A stretch of DNA of 8,511 bases from Chloroflexota bacterium (GTDB lineage Bacteria; Chloroflexota; UBA6077), in NCBI GenBank assembly GCA_023380955.1, contig JAMCTB010000146.1, positions 908 through 9,418 on the forward strand, read 5' to 3'. Of the stretch, positions 1 through 6,741 are shown one piece after another. Within the stretch, counting starts at the first letter, position 1. Each line of letters opens with the position of its first letter. A program made the position numbers and the translations under genes. Under the pieces are notes generated by a model. That model saw nothing but the letters and a program-made list of their open reading frames with translations. It searched no databases and was not told the DNA's origin.

Positions 1-83
1 GAGGGGAGTGAAGAGGGAGTCGTAAGAAGTAGCGCCCCGTTCGTGCGTGCACCGGACACGGACAGGGCGCCTTATGTGAACGC

Positions 84-113
84 TTCGGCTCCAGTACGCT
101 TCGGGAAGCCGAA
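84..113. repeat. Inverted repeat downstream of the receiver gene
   Basis: TTCGGCT (84-90) pairs perfectly with AGCCGAA (107-113), and inside it GCTTC (98-102) pairs with GAAGC (105-109), so two alternative short hairpins are possible. It lies about 35-65 bp past the stop codon of the leftward receiver gene and could be a weak terminator or a mRNA-end structure. No T-run follows on the minus strand, so a factor-independent terminator is not supported. The rest of positions 1-148 holds no gene I can support. Confidence 0.3.
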
Positions 114-148
114 ACGGGGACAGGGGATTGGGTCGGGACGTAGGCGGG

Positions 149-574
149 CTAGGCCGACATTGCCACGAGTGCGTCGACCCTCTCGATGAACCGATCGACC
201 ACGAACGGCTTCTGAAGGTAGGCATCGGGCCGGGCATCGACAACCAGGTCCATCGCCTCTTGCAGATCGTCTCCCGAGATGACGATTACCGGCACCTCGT
301 TCCGAACAACGCCTTTCCTGCCGCGCAGCAGCCGGAGCAGGCGATAGCCGGACATCACGGGCATGTTCAGGTCGATCACCGCCAGGTTGGGGTGCTGCAC
401 GTCGAAGGCGTTCAGGGCTTCCAGTCCGTCGCTCGTGAGGACTGTCTGATATCCGGCCGCCTCCAGGCAGTCGGCAATGAAGTAGCGGAACTCGCTATCG
501 TCGTCGGCCACCAGCACACGCGCACGACCATCGCGGTGTTCCTTCTGTGCAGTGACTCTCCCGTCGTCGTACAT
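149..574 (-). CDS. Single-domain response regulator (CheY-like receiver)
   Basis: A 141-residue protein made almost entirely of one REC domain (about residues 18-140). It has the acidic pocket D24-D25-D26, the phospho-acceptor D68 in VIDLNMP, the switch serine S100 in VISG and the conserved lysine K122 in QKPF, so it should be phosphorylated by a histidine kinase. There is no DNA-binding or enzymatic output domain; the first 17 residues are a charged tail. Such proteins act by protein-protein contact or as phosphate shuttles. The start is supported by GGAGG five bases before the ATG. No kinase gene is adjacent; the four-TM kinase at 1298-2395 and the HAMP kinase at 6742-8148 are possible partners (inference). 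It is read from a promoter carrying the same four-repeat operator as three other genes here, so it may feed back on that system. The family call is firm; the partner is unknown. Confidence 0.93.
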   Translation of the reverse strand: MYDDGRVTAQKEHRDGRARVLVADDDSEFRYFIADCLEAAGYQTVLTSDGLEALNAFDVQHPNLAVIDLNMPVMSGYRLLRLLRGRKGVVRNEVPVIVISGDDLQEAMDLVVDARPDAYLQKPFVVDRFIERVDALVAMSA

Positions 575-668
575 CGCTTCCTCCCCGAGGCTCGCGCTTC
601 ACCGCGTCAGCCCTCGAATACCCTGGATATTGATCGCTCGGCCTGAGTCAGCCTCGATCCGGACCGGC

Positions 669-749
669 TTCATTCCCGACCAGCACAATGATCGCCGACG
701 ATCCTGAATCCTGGCTGAGGCAGCGCTGAAAGGATGGTGAGAGGGCTGG
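669..749 (-). repeat. Promoter-region repeat, copy A
   Basis: These 81 bp match 5053-5133 without gaps at 66 of 81 positions (counted by hand), in the same orientation. The similarity covers the 11-bp-spaced operator, the -10 region and about 20 bp of the predicted transcribed leader, so it is more than a shared protein-binding site. It lies upstream of the receiver gene, while the other copy lies upstream of the HMA-ftsH cluster. Either one promoter was duplicated, or extra conserved elements lie downstream of the -10. Confidence 0.8.
688..741 (-). promoter_or_regulatory. Promoter with four 11-bp direct repeats, for the receiver gene
   Basis: Reading the minus strand, pentamers CTCAC (741-737), TTCAG (730-726), CTCAG (719-715) and TTCAG (708-704) sit exactly 11 bp apart. 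Exactly 15 bp after the start of the last one is a -10-like GATCAT (693-688). No TTGACA-like -35 is visible, as expected if an activator replaces it. The predicted start point near 681 leaves a leader of about 107 nt before the ATG at 574. Helical-turn spacing of direct repeats is typical of OmpR/PhoB-family operators. The promoter call is inference; the repeat spacing is directly seen. Confidence 0.7.
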
Positions 750-812
750 ACGGCGGGCATGGTGAAGGAGGCCCAACCGTGTCCTCGCAGCAAGATTGAC
801 CAAGTGGTAAGA

Positions 813-866
813 CTCAGCGGTTGTTTAGTACAGCCTCAGGCGCGATTCAGGAAGGCCGGATAAGAT
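813..866 (+). promoter_or_regulatory. Promoter with four 11-bp direct repeats, for the ABM gene
   Basis: On the plus strand, CTCAG (813-817), TTTAG (824-828), CTCAG (835-839) and TTCAG (846-850) are spaced exactly 11 bp, followed 15 bp after the start of the last unit by TAAGAT (861-866) as a -10. The predicted start near 873 gives a leader of about 42 nt to the ATG at 915. It is back-to-back with the promoter at 688-741: together they fill the 340-bp gap between the receiver and ABM genes, which otherwise holds nothing I recognise. Spacing between repeats differs in sequence from the other copies, so the shared pentamers look selected and not simply inherited. Confidence 0.7.
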
Positions 867-900
867 TTGCCTGGGGGTGGTGGGGGAGACGACAGTGAAA

Positions 901-906
901 AGGAGG
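901..906 (+). promoter_or_regulatory. Ribosome binding site that sets the ABM gene start
   Basis: A perfect AGGAGG ends eight bases before the ATG at 915. This rules out the in-frame ATG at 867, which lies almost on the predicted transcription start and would add a Gly-rich, non-conserved tail of 16 residues. Confidence 0.85.
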
Positions 907-914
907 CAAGATCA

Positions 915-1205
915 ATGTTTGTGAACCTGGTCCATTTTCCACCTATCAGGGATGGGAAAGACGCGCAGTTCCTGGAGTGGTTTGCGTCGTCGAACGCGAA
1001 GCTCGCCACGCAACCAGGGTTCATCCGCCGGCTACTGCTGAAGCCGCGTGGGGGTGGAAACTACGTGGCCATCGTTGAGACCGAAAGCCAGGAAGCATTC
1101 ATGGCGATGCAGGCAAGTCCGCTGCATGCCGAGGTCCACCAGCAGGCTGTGCCCTTCCTGAATGGCAATCCCGTTCCTAGTTTCTATGAGGTGATCATCG
1201 AGTAG
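915..1205 (+). CDS. Small ABM-fold protein (antibiotic biosynthesis monooxygenase/IsdG-like superfamily)
   Basis: A 96-residue, single-domain protein with the dimeric alpha/beta-barrel pattern of the ABM superfamily: strand FVNLVHFPPI (2-11), helix DAQFLEWFASSN (16-27), PGFIRRLLLKP (34-44), strand NYVAIVETES (49-58), helix with SPLHAEVH (68-75) and final strand SFYEVIIE (89-96). Members are small homodimeric oxygenases or heme-degrading enzymes, and many have no known substrate. The Asn/Trp/His set of canonical IsdG heme oxygenases is not clearly present: N4 and H75 could match the Asn and His, but no Trp is found at the expected place. Heme breakdown is therefore not supported. No signal peptide, so it is cytoplasmic. 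It is the only rightward gene here, single-gene, with its own four-repeat promoter and a strong terminator, so it seems to respond to the same signal as the FtsH and Nramp genes. The family is likely; the function is unknown. Confidence 0.85.
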   Translation: MFVNLVHFPPIRDGKDAQFLEWFASSNAKLATQPGFIRRLLLKPRGGGNYVAIVETESQEAFMAMQASPLHAEVHQQAVPFLNGNPVPSFYEVIIE

Positions 1206-1212
1206 AAGAAGC

Positions 1213-1246
1213 TTCGGTGAGAGGGTCGTTTGACCCTCTCACCGAA
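1213..1246. terminator. Strong hairpin terminator between convergent genes
   Basis: A perfect 15-bp stem (1213-1227 pairing with 1232-1246) closes a GTTT loop, eight bases past the ABM stop codon. On the plus strand no T-run follows. On the minus strand it is followed by the pyrimidine-rich GCTTCTTCT, and it lies about 50 bp past the stop of the leftward kinase gene. It probably serves both converging transcripts. Confidence 0.75.
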
Positions 1247-1297
1247 AGGCCGCGTCACGGCTCGCCTCTGTGATCCTGGGGGTTCTGATGAAAGACG

Positions 1298-2395
1298 CTA
1301 CCCCGTTCGCTGGTCCCCTTCCAGCGGTAAAGTGAAGGCGAAGGTGCTGCCCTTTCCCAGTTGGCTCTGCACCTCGATGCTTCCCCCGTGTGCTTCGACT
1401 ATCGCCTTGGAGATCAGCAGCCCGAGCCCCGTGCCCTTGACCTCCAGGGTGCGTTCGAGCCTGGAGTATGGCTTGAACAGGTGCGTAATGTCCTCTGGTG
1501 CGATGCCCACCCCCTGGTCGCTCACGGATACACTGGCCACGCCATCCGCAGTGTCGACCGTAACCATCACCTCCCCGCCATCCGGGGAATAGCTGATGGC
1601 GTTGCCGACCAGATTGCTCACCACCTGGCCCAGCCGGTCACAGTCCCAGTACCCATGGAGTCCCTCGGTTTCGTTATCCAGGAGGACTCGATGGCCGGCC
1701 GCTCCAGCCTGATGTGCCTCGACCACTTCCCTTGCGACCGCCACCAGGTCGCACGGGCCGCGGCGGATCTCGAATCGGCCCTGCTCGATGCGGGAGAGGT
1801 CCTGCAGGTCGTCCACCAATCTCGTCAGCCGCTGCACCTGGGCGGGCAGCGCCGCCACCATGCGGTCGAGGATCCTGGTACTTGGCTCCCCGGGGCGCGA
1901 CAACAGTTGGGCGTATCCCGAGAGGACGGCGACCACACCCCTGATATCGTGGGTCACCATCGCCAGGAACTGCTCCCGCTGGCGCCTGGATTCCCTCAGC
2001 TCCTCAGCTAGACTCCGCATTCGCTCCGCCTCCTGCTGCTGCTCCTCGGCCAGCGCGGCGTTCTCCCGGGCGAGACGAACCCGAGATCGGGACTGCTCCA
2101 CGATCGAGATGCCGAGGACGGCGACGAGCAGAATAGTGGCGGTATCGACGGCCCATATCACGGGATGGAGACCATCTATCCAGGCGTGAAGGCCGATCGC
2201 CACCACGGCCAGGGCGGCGAAGACCGCGGCCGCCCGAGGTCTGAATATCCATGCTGCCACCAGCACCGGAAGGGTGAACAGCAGCGGCATGTCGAACCTG
2301 GCATGGAGAACGAGGATGTGGAGGGCCAGTATCCCAGCCAGAGACAGCAACAACAGCAGGGCCGCGACGGCCCTCCTGGCGGGGCTCAGGGTCAT
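1298..2395 (-). CDS. Membrane sensor histidine kinase with four TM segments and no extracytoplasmic domain
   Basis: A 365-residue kinase. Four hydrophobic stretches (about 9-31, 37-51, 55-75, 79-99) are joined by very short loops, so the sensor is in or at the membrane. A charged coiled coil (about 101-142) follows. The HisKA domain has the phospho-acceptor H149 in [10 protein letters not shown]; the usual Pro after the H-box is Val here. The HATPase_c domain shows the N-box with N265 ([13 protein letters not shown]), the G1 box DQGVGI (293-298) and the G2 box GTGLGL (321-326), so it should be active. It follows the SHOCT gene after 113 bp and may be the last gene of the HMA-ftsH cluster or have its own promoter; I see no clear one. 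No response regulator is next to it. The ATG at 2395 is the first in-frame start after a TGA; its AAGGAG lies 14 bases away, further than usual. Confidence 0.9.
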   Translation of the reverse strand: MTLSPARRAVAALLLLLSLAGILALHILVLHARFDMPLLFTLPVLVAAWIFRPRAAAVFAALAVVAIGLHAWIDGLHPVIWAVDTATILLVAVLGISIVEQSRSRVRLARENAALAEEQQQEAERMRSLAEELRESRRQREQFLAMVTHDIRGVVAVLSGYAQLLSRPGEPSTRILDRMVAALPAQVQRLTRLVDDLQDLSRIEQGRFEIRRGPCDLVAVAREVVEAHQAGAAGHRVLLDNETEGLHGYWDCDRLGQVVSNLVGNAISYSPDGGEVMVTVDTADGVASVSVSDQGVGIAPEDITHLFKPYSRLERTLEVKGTGLGLLISKAIVEAHGGSIEVQSQLGKGSTFAFTLPLEGDQRTG

Positions 2396-2508
2396 GGCTT
2401 GGTCATATTCTCCTTGTCCGGCCCACGTCCTCGCGTTGAACCATCAGTACCACCTGACCGTAGCAAAAGAGGTGCCAATCAACGGAGGAAGAGCAAGATG
2501 CTCACGAA

Positions 2509-2733
2509 TTAGGTCAGGTCCTTCTTGGCCTTGTCGTATTCCGCGGCGCTGATCTCCCCGCTGGCGTATCGCCTCCGCAGGATCTCCAGTGCCGTGTCCT
2601 GCCCGGCTGCCTGCCGGCTCGGGAAGAGACGCATGGCTCCCCAGACCACGAGCACGATTATGCCAACCCAGAACAGCAGCTCCACTATCATGCCGAGCCA
2701 GCCGAACCCGGATGCAGCTCCGTATCCCATCAT
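2509..2733 (-). CDS. Small one-TM SHOCT-domain protein
   Basis: A 74-residue protein with a short Gly-rich start (MMGYGAASGFGW), one transmembrane helix (about residues 13-34) and a C-terminal SHOCT motif (about 48-73: LEILRRRYASGEISAAEYDKAKKDL). SHOCT is a short bacterial domain found at protein ends and thought to mediate oligomerisation or membrane recruitment; it has no known catalytic role. I chose the ATG at 2733 because GGAGG (2742-2746) sits eight bases before it and MMGYG-like starts are usual for these proteins; an in-frame ATG at 2763 would add ten residues but has only a weak site. It begins about 36 bp after the ftsH stop, so the two are probably co-transcribed, which hints at an accessory role for the membrane protease or in envelope stress (inference). 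Confidence 0.87.
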   Translation of the reverse strand: MMGYGAASGFGWLGMIVELLFWVGIIVLVVWGAMRLFPSRQAAGQDTALEILRRRYASGEISAAEYDKAKKDLT

Positions 2734-2741
2734 TTTGCCTA

Positions 2742-2746
2742 CCTCC
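2742..2746 (-). promoter_or_regulatory. Ribosome binding site that sets the SHOCT gene start
   Basis: The minus strand reads GGAGG here, eight bases before the ATG at 2733. The competing ATG at 2763 has no comparable site, so the shorter protein is preferred. Confidence 0.7.
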
Positions 2747-2769
2747 ATGGGGTCTTGCCCCATCGTGAT

Positions 2770-4728
<1,959 letters not shown>

Positions 4729-4765
4729 AGCCTTCTCCGGTTCACGGTCGTTATCCAGCCGCGGT

Positions 4766-5002
4766 TCATCGTCTGGTCATCTCGCCGGCCCTCAGACCGG
4801 CCCCTTCCACGGCTCGCACCAGGTCGCGAGGGCATGCCACGGTAGAGTCATATTCGACGTACGCCATCTCCGTCGCCAGGTTCACATATGCGCTGGTCAC
4901 GCCCTTTAGCCGGACCAGAGCCCGCTCGGCGGCGAGCGCGCCCGCGCCCCCGTAACCGAGCCCCTGGACCGCTATCGTCACTCGCTCCTTGTTCATCGTC
5001 AT
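4766..5002 (-). CDS. HMA-fold protein lacking the CxxC metal site
   Basis: A 78-residue protein whose pattern follows the heavy-metal-associated domain (Atx1/CopZ-like): first strand RVTIAVQGL (7-15), helix ALAAERALVRLKGV (22-35), strand SAYVNLATEMAYVEYD (37-52) and helix PRDLVRAVEGAGL (58-70). Where CopZ-type proteins carry GMTCxxC, this one reads GLGYGGAG (14-21), so both cysteines are gone; its only cysteine is C57, in the opposite loop. It therefore should not bind Cu(I) or Zn in the usual way and may have become a protein-interaction or regulatory module, or use other ligands. The start at 5002 has GGAGG five bases upstream; a second ATG two codons on is also possible. It is the first gene of the cluster, 37 bp before ftsH, so it may be an adaptor or sensor for the protease (inference). 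The fold is likely from the pattern; the function is unknown. Confidence 0.82.
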   Translation of the reverse strand: MTMNKERVTIAVQGLGYGGAGALAAERALVRLKGVTSAYVNLATEMAYVEYDSTVACPRDLVRAVEGAGLRAGEMTRR

Positions 5003-5052
5003 CGTCGCCTCCCCCGCGGCATGTGTAGGCCTTTGCTCGCGGCTGCTCTCGC

Positions 5053-5133
5053 TTCATTCACGATCAGTAGAATGATCGCCGCTCATCCTGAATTTTGTCT
5101 GAGACAGTGCTGAAGGGATGGTAAGAGGACTGG
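5053..5133 (-). repeat. Promoter-region repeat, copy B
   Basis: The partner of 669-749, the same length and orientation, with 15 differences in 81 bp. It is upstream of the HMA-ftsH cluster. In this copy the stretch just past the -10 also makes a small perfect inverted repeat, GATCA and TGATC with six bases between, which is imperfect in copy A. Confidence 0.8.
5072..5125 (-). promoter_or_regulatory. Promoter with four 11-bp direct repeats, for the HMA-ftsH-SHOCT cluster
   Basis: On the minus strand, CTTAC (5125-5121), TTCAG (5114-5110), CTCAG (5103-5099) and TTCAG (5092-5088) recur every 11 bp, and GATCAT (5077-5072) begins 15 bp after the start of the last unit. The predicted start near 5065 leaves a leader of about 62 nt to the ATG at 5002. 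As in the other three copies there is no good -35. This should drive the HMA-like gene, ftsH and the SHOCT gene, and possibly the kinase at 1298-2395. Binding by the response regulator at the right edge is a proposal only. Confidence 0.7.
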
Positions 5134-5146
5134 GTGAGGCGAGGCG

Positions 5147-5190
5147 AACCGCGAGAACCGACTGGTGTAACCGCAAGACCCGACTGGTGT
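5147..5190. repeat. Two tandem 22-bp repeats
   Basis: Positions 5147-5168 and 5169-5190 match at 20 of 22 bases, sharing the core CCGACTGGTGT. A third CCGACT follows in phase at 5202-5207 and reaches the end of the Nramp gene, but the rest of that unit is degraded. The array lies between the Nramp stop codon and the operator of the HMA-ftsH promoter. The unit length is twice the 11-bp operator period, but it contains no YTCAG core. Its function is unknown; a second regulator site or chance slippage are both possible. Confidence 0.75.
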
Positions 5191-5206
5191 CAGGAAGAAC
5201 ACCGAC

Positions 5207-6499
5207 TCACGTCCCGAGGAGAACCGTGCGAAGGGCGATGAACAGCCCGAACGCCATCACCACGCCGGACAGGGACCAGACGGTGTATCGGTGTAAGCCC
5301 TTCATGCGGACCTCCTTTGGCAGGACTCGGGCCTCGAGGGCCAGTAGAAATCCCAGGACGATCGGGAGGAGAGCCGCGTTCATCACCTCTATGTCGATGG
5401 TGAGCGTGATCAGCGAGATCCCGGATAGGACAACGATGGCTCCCCCGATGTGGGCCAGGGTGTAGATCAGGTAGAACCAGCGGGCCTTCCTGGGACCGTC
5501 GTTGAGGCTGTGGGGCAGCCCGAGGGCCTCGGTGATTCCCCAGGAGCCGGCGAGGGATACGACGAGGGCGGCGATGAACCCGGCACCCACCATGCCCAGC
5601 CCGAAGGCCACCCGCGCCCCACCCCATCCCAGGAACGGCTCCAGGGCAGCCGCTATCTGCTGGATGCTGTCCAGGGCTTGCGTGGGATTGGTTCGCCCGA
5701 TGGTCGCCGCGGCCGCGATGACCACGGCCAGCATCACCAACTGGGTGAGCACCGACCCGAGGAAGGTGTCCAGCCGTGCCGCTCGCAGGTTCTTCAGGGT
5801 CAGTCCCTTGTTGATCACGGCACCCTGCTGGTAGAAGACCATCCAGGGCATAATGACGGCCCCGACGTTCGCGGCCAGGAAGAAGAGGTAATCCTGGTTG
5901 GCGAGCGGCAGGGAGGGGAGATCGCGAACCATGGCACCGACATCGGGGCGGGCCATGATCGCCGCGGGGAAAAAGGCGAGCTCGAAGAGCCCAATCGCGA
6001 TTCCTACCCGCTCGACCCGACGATAGCTGCCGCTAAGCCCAAGGGCGATCAGCAGCAGGGTCGCGAGGGAGACCGTGAGCCACGAGGGCACGCCGAACAG
6101 TTCGCCGGCCCCGGCGATGCCCGCGAACTCCGTCACCAGGGCGCCGAGGGAGGCGAGGAAGAGGGTGGATACCGACAGCATCGCCCATCCCCAGCCGAAG
6201 CGCTGGCGAATGAGCTCGCCGTGGCCCTTCTGGGTGACTATCCCCAGCCGAATGGTCACCTCCTGGACGAAATAGAGGATCGGGATGAGAAGGATCTGGG
6301 GGAGGACCATCAGGTAGCCCCAGCGCGCTCCGGACTGGGCAGCGGTGACGATGCTGCCGGCGTCCGTGTCGGCGAGCATGACCATCAACCCTGGGCCGAC
6401 GGTGGCGGCGGCGAGGGCGAGGAGGGTCTTCCGGCGGGAGAGATAGCGCGCGATGCTGGTGGTTGTTCCTGGGCGGATGAGCTCTGCGTCGAGGTTCAC
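5207..6499 (-). CDS. Nramp-family divalent metal transporter with a non-canonical metal site
   Basis: A 430-residue integral membrane protein with about 11 TM segments (near 28-55, 60-82, 106-135, 140-157, 163-182, 203-225, 245-268, 296-320, 341-363, 370-390, 404-427). It belongs to the Nramp/SLC11 (MntH) family of proton-coupled importers of Mn, Fe and related ions. The TM1 signature reads D46-A47-G48-S49 where classical members have DPGN, and the TM6 signature reads M217-P218-W219-M220 where they have MPHN: the Asp and Met ligands remain, while the Asn and His are replaced. Such variants exist in divergent bacterial branches, including Nramp-related Mg transporters, so the ion is uncertain. 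I start at GTG 6499 because GGAGG (6507-6511) lies seven bases upstream; a longer frame opening at TTG 6598 would begin inside an operator-like palindrome. It is single-gene, with a four-repeat promoter and a metalloregulator-like palindrome upstream. Confidence 0.92.
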   Translation of the reverse strand: MNLDAELIRPGTTTSIARYLSRRKTLLALAAATVGPGLMVMLADTDAGSIVTAAQSGARWGYLMVLPQILLIPILYFVQEVTIRLGIVTQKGHGELIRQRFGWGWAMLSVSTLFLASLGALVTEFAGIAGAGELFGVPSWLTVSLATLLLIALGLSGSYRRVERVGIAIGLFELAFFPAAIMARPDVGAMVRDLPSLPLANQDYLFFLAANVGAVIMPWMVFYQQGAVINKGLTLKNLRAARLDTFLGSVLTQLVMLAVVIAAAATIGRTNPTQALDSIQQIAAALEPFLGWGGARVAFGLGMVGAGFIAALVVSLAGSWGITEALGLPHSLNDGPRKARWFYLIYTLAHIGGAIVVLSGISLITLTIDIEVMNAALLPIVLGFLLALEARVLPKEVRMKGLHRYTVWSLSGVVMAFGLFIALRTVLLGT

Positions 6500-6506
6500 G
6501 TCCGTT

Positions 6507-6511
6507 CCTCC
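6507..6511 (-). promoter_or_regulatory. Ribosome binding site that sets the Nramp GTG start
   Basis: The minus strand reads GGAGG, seven bases before GTG at 6499. The 33 codons upstream of this point in the same frame contain no family-like sequence and run back into the regulatory palindrome. Confidence 0.75.
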
Positions 6512-6571
6512 ATGAGAGTTGGTGATGGGGTACTGAAGCGCTGTCGCGGCCGGCCGCGGTCTTTGGGCGAG

Positions 6572-6602
6572 TCTATTGCAAACGCGAACTATTTGCAATA
6601 GA
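6572..6602. promoter_or_regulatory. Perfect 11-bp inverted repeat, likely metalloregulator operator for the Nramp gene
   Basis: TCTATTGCAAA (6572-6582) and TTTGCAATAGA (6592-6602) are exact inverted copies separated by 9 bp. A palindrome of this size in front of an Nramp gene is what Fur-family or DtxR/MntR-type regulators bind; I cannot say which. It lies just after the predicted start point of the four-repeat promoter, so a bound repressor would block elongation. On the minus strand it also contains an alternative promoter: TTGCAA (6598-6593), 17 bp, then TAGACT (6575-6570), which the same repressor would cover fully. The symmetry is seen directly; the regulator is inferred. Confidence 0.75.
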
Positions 6603-6615
6603 TCCTTCGGGCCAC

Positions 6616-6669
6616 ATTATCCATCCCTATGCTGAGATCTTCGTGAGACGGGGCTTAGAAGTAGCTGAG
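6616..6669 (-). promoter_or_regulatory. Promoter with four 11-bp direct repeats, for the Nramp gene
   Basis: On the minus strand, CTCAG (6669-6665), CTAAG (6658-6654), CTCAC (6647-6643) and CTCAG (6636-6632) are spaced exactly 11 bp, each preceded by T. GATAAT (6621-6616), the best -10 of the four promoters, begins 15 bp after the start of the last unit. The predicted start near 6609 gives a leader of about 110 nt containing the palindrome at 6572-6602. The sequence between the pentamers is unrelated to that of the other copies, which argues for binding-site selection and not recent duplication. Confidence 0.72.
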
Positions 6670-6741
6670 AAATGGGCCCTATGGGCTCCCGCACCCGCGG
6701 GTTGCGCTCTGGGCGAGGTTAGAGAGGAAGCGAACGGCAAC

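Noticed and set aside
128..646. Plus-strand open frame of 172 codons
   Set aside because: Antisense to the receiver gene, which has all REC key residues and a good ribosome site.
643..647. Lone CTGAG in the leader of the receiver gene
   Set aside because: No further YTCAG-like units occur at 11-bp steps, so it is not counted as an operator unit.
867..914. Upstream ATG extending the ABM protein by 16 residues
   Set aside because: AGGAGG sits ideally before the ATG at 915, and 867 is next to the predicted transcription start, leaving no leader for a ribosome.
1361..2011. Plus-strand open frame of 216 codons
   Set aside because: Antisense to the four-TM kinase; no ribosome site or domain pattern.
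5147..5190. Tandem repeats as a possible CRISPR remnant
   Set aside because: Units abut with no spacers, only two are intact, and there are no cas genes.
6500..6598. Longer Nramp frame starting at TTG 6598
   Set aside because: The extension begins inside a perfect palindrome and a promoter, lacks family similarity, and the GTG at 6499 has a good ribosome site.
5450..6601. Long plus-strand open frame of 383 codons
   Set aside because: It is antisense to the Nramp gene, has a low-complexity Gly/Glu/Arg/His-rich translation with no domain, and is a by-product of GC-rich codon use.
6693..6702. 10-bp palindrome ACCCGCGGGT after the kinase gene, with nearby GC-rich inverted segments
   Set aside because: It has no loop or T-run, so a terminator call for the 6742-8148 gene is not supported; such short GC palindromes are common in this composition.
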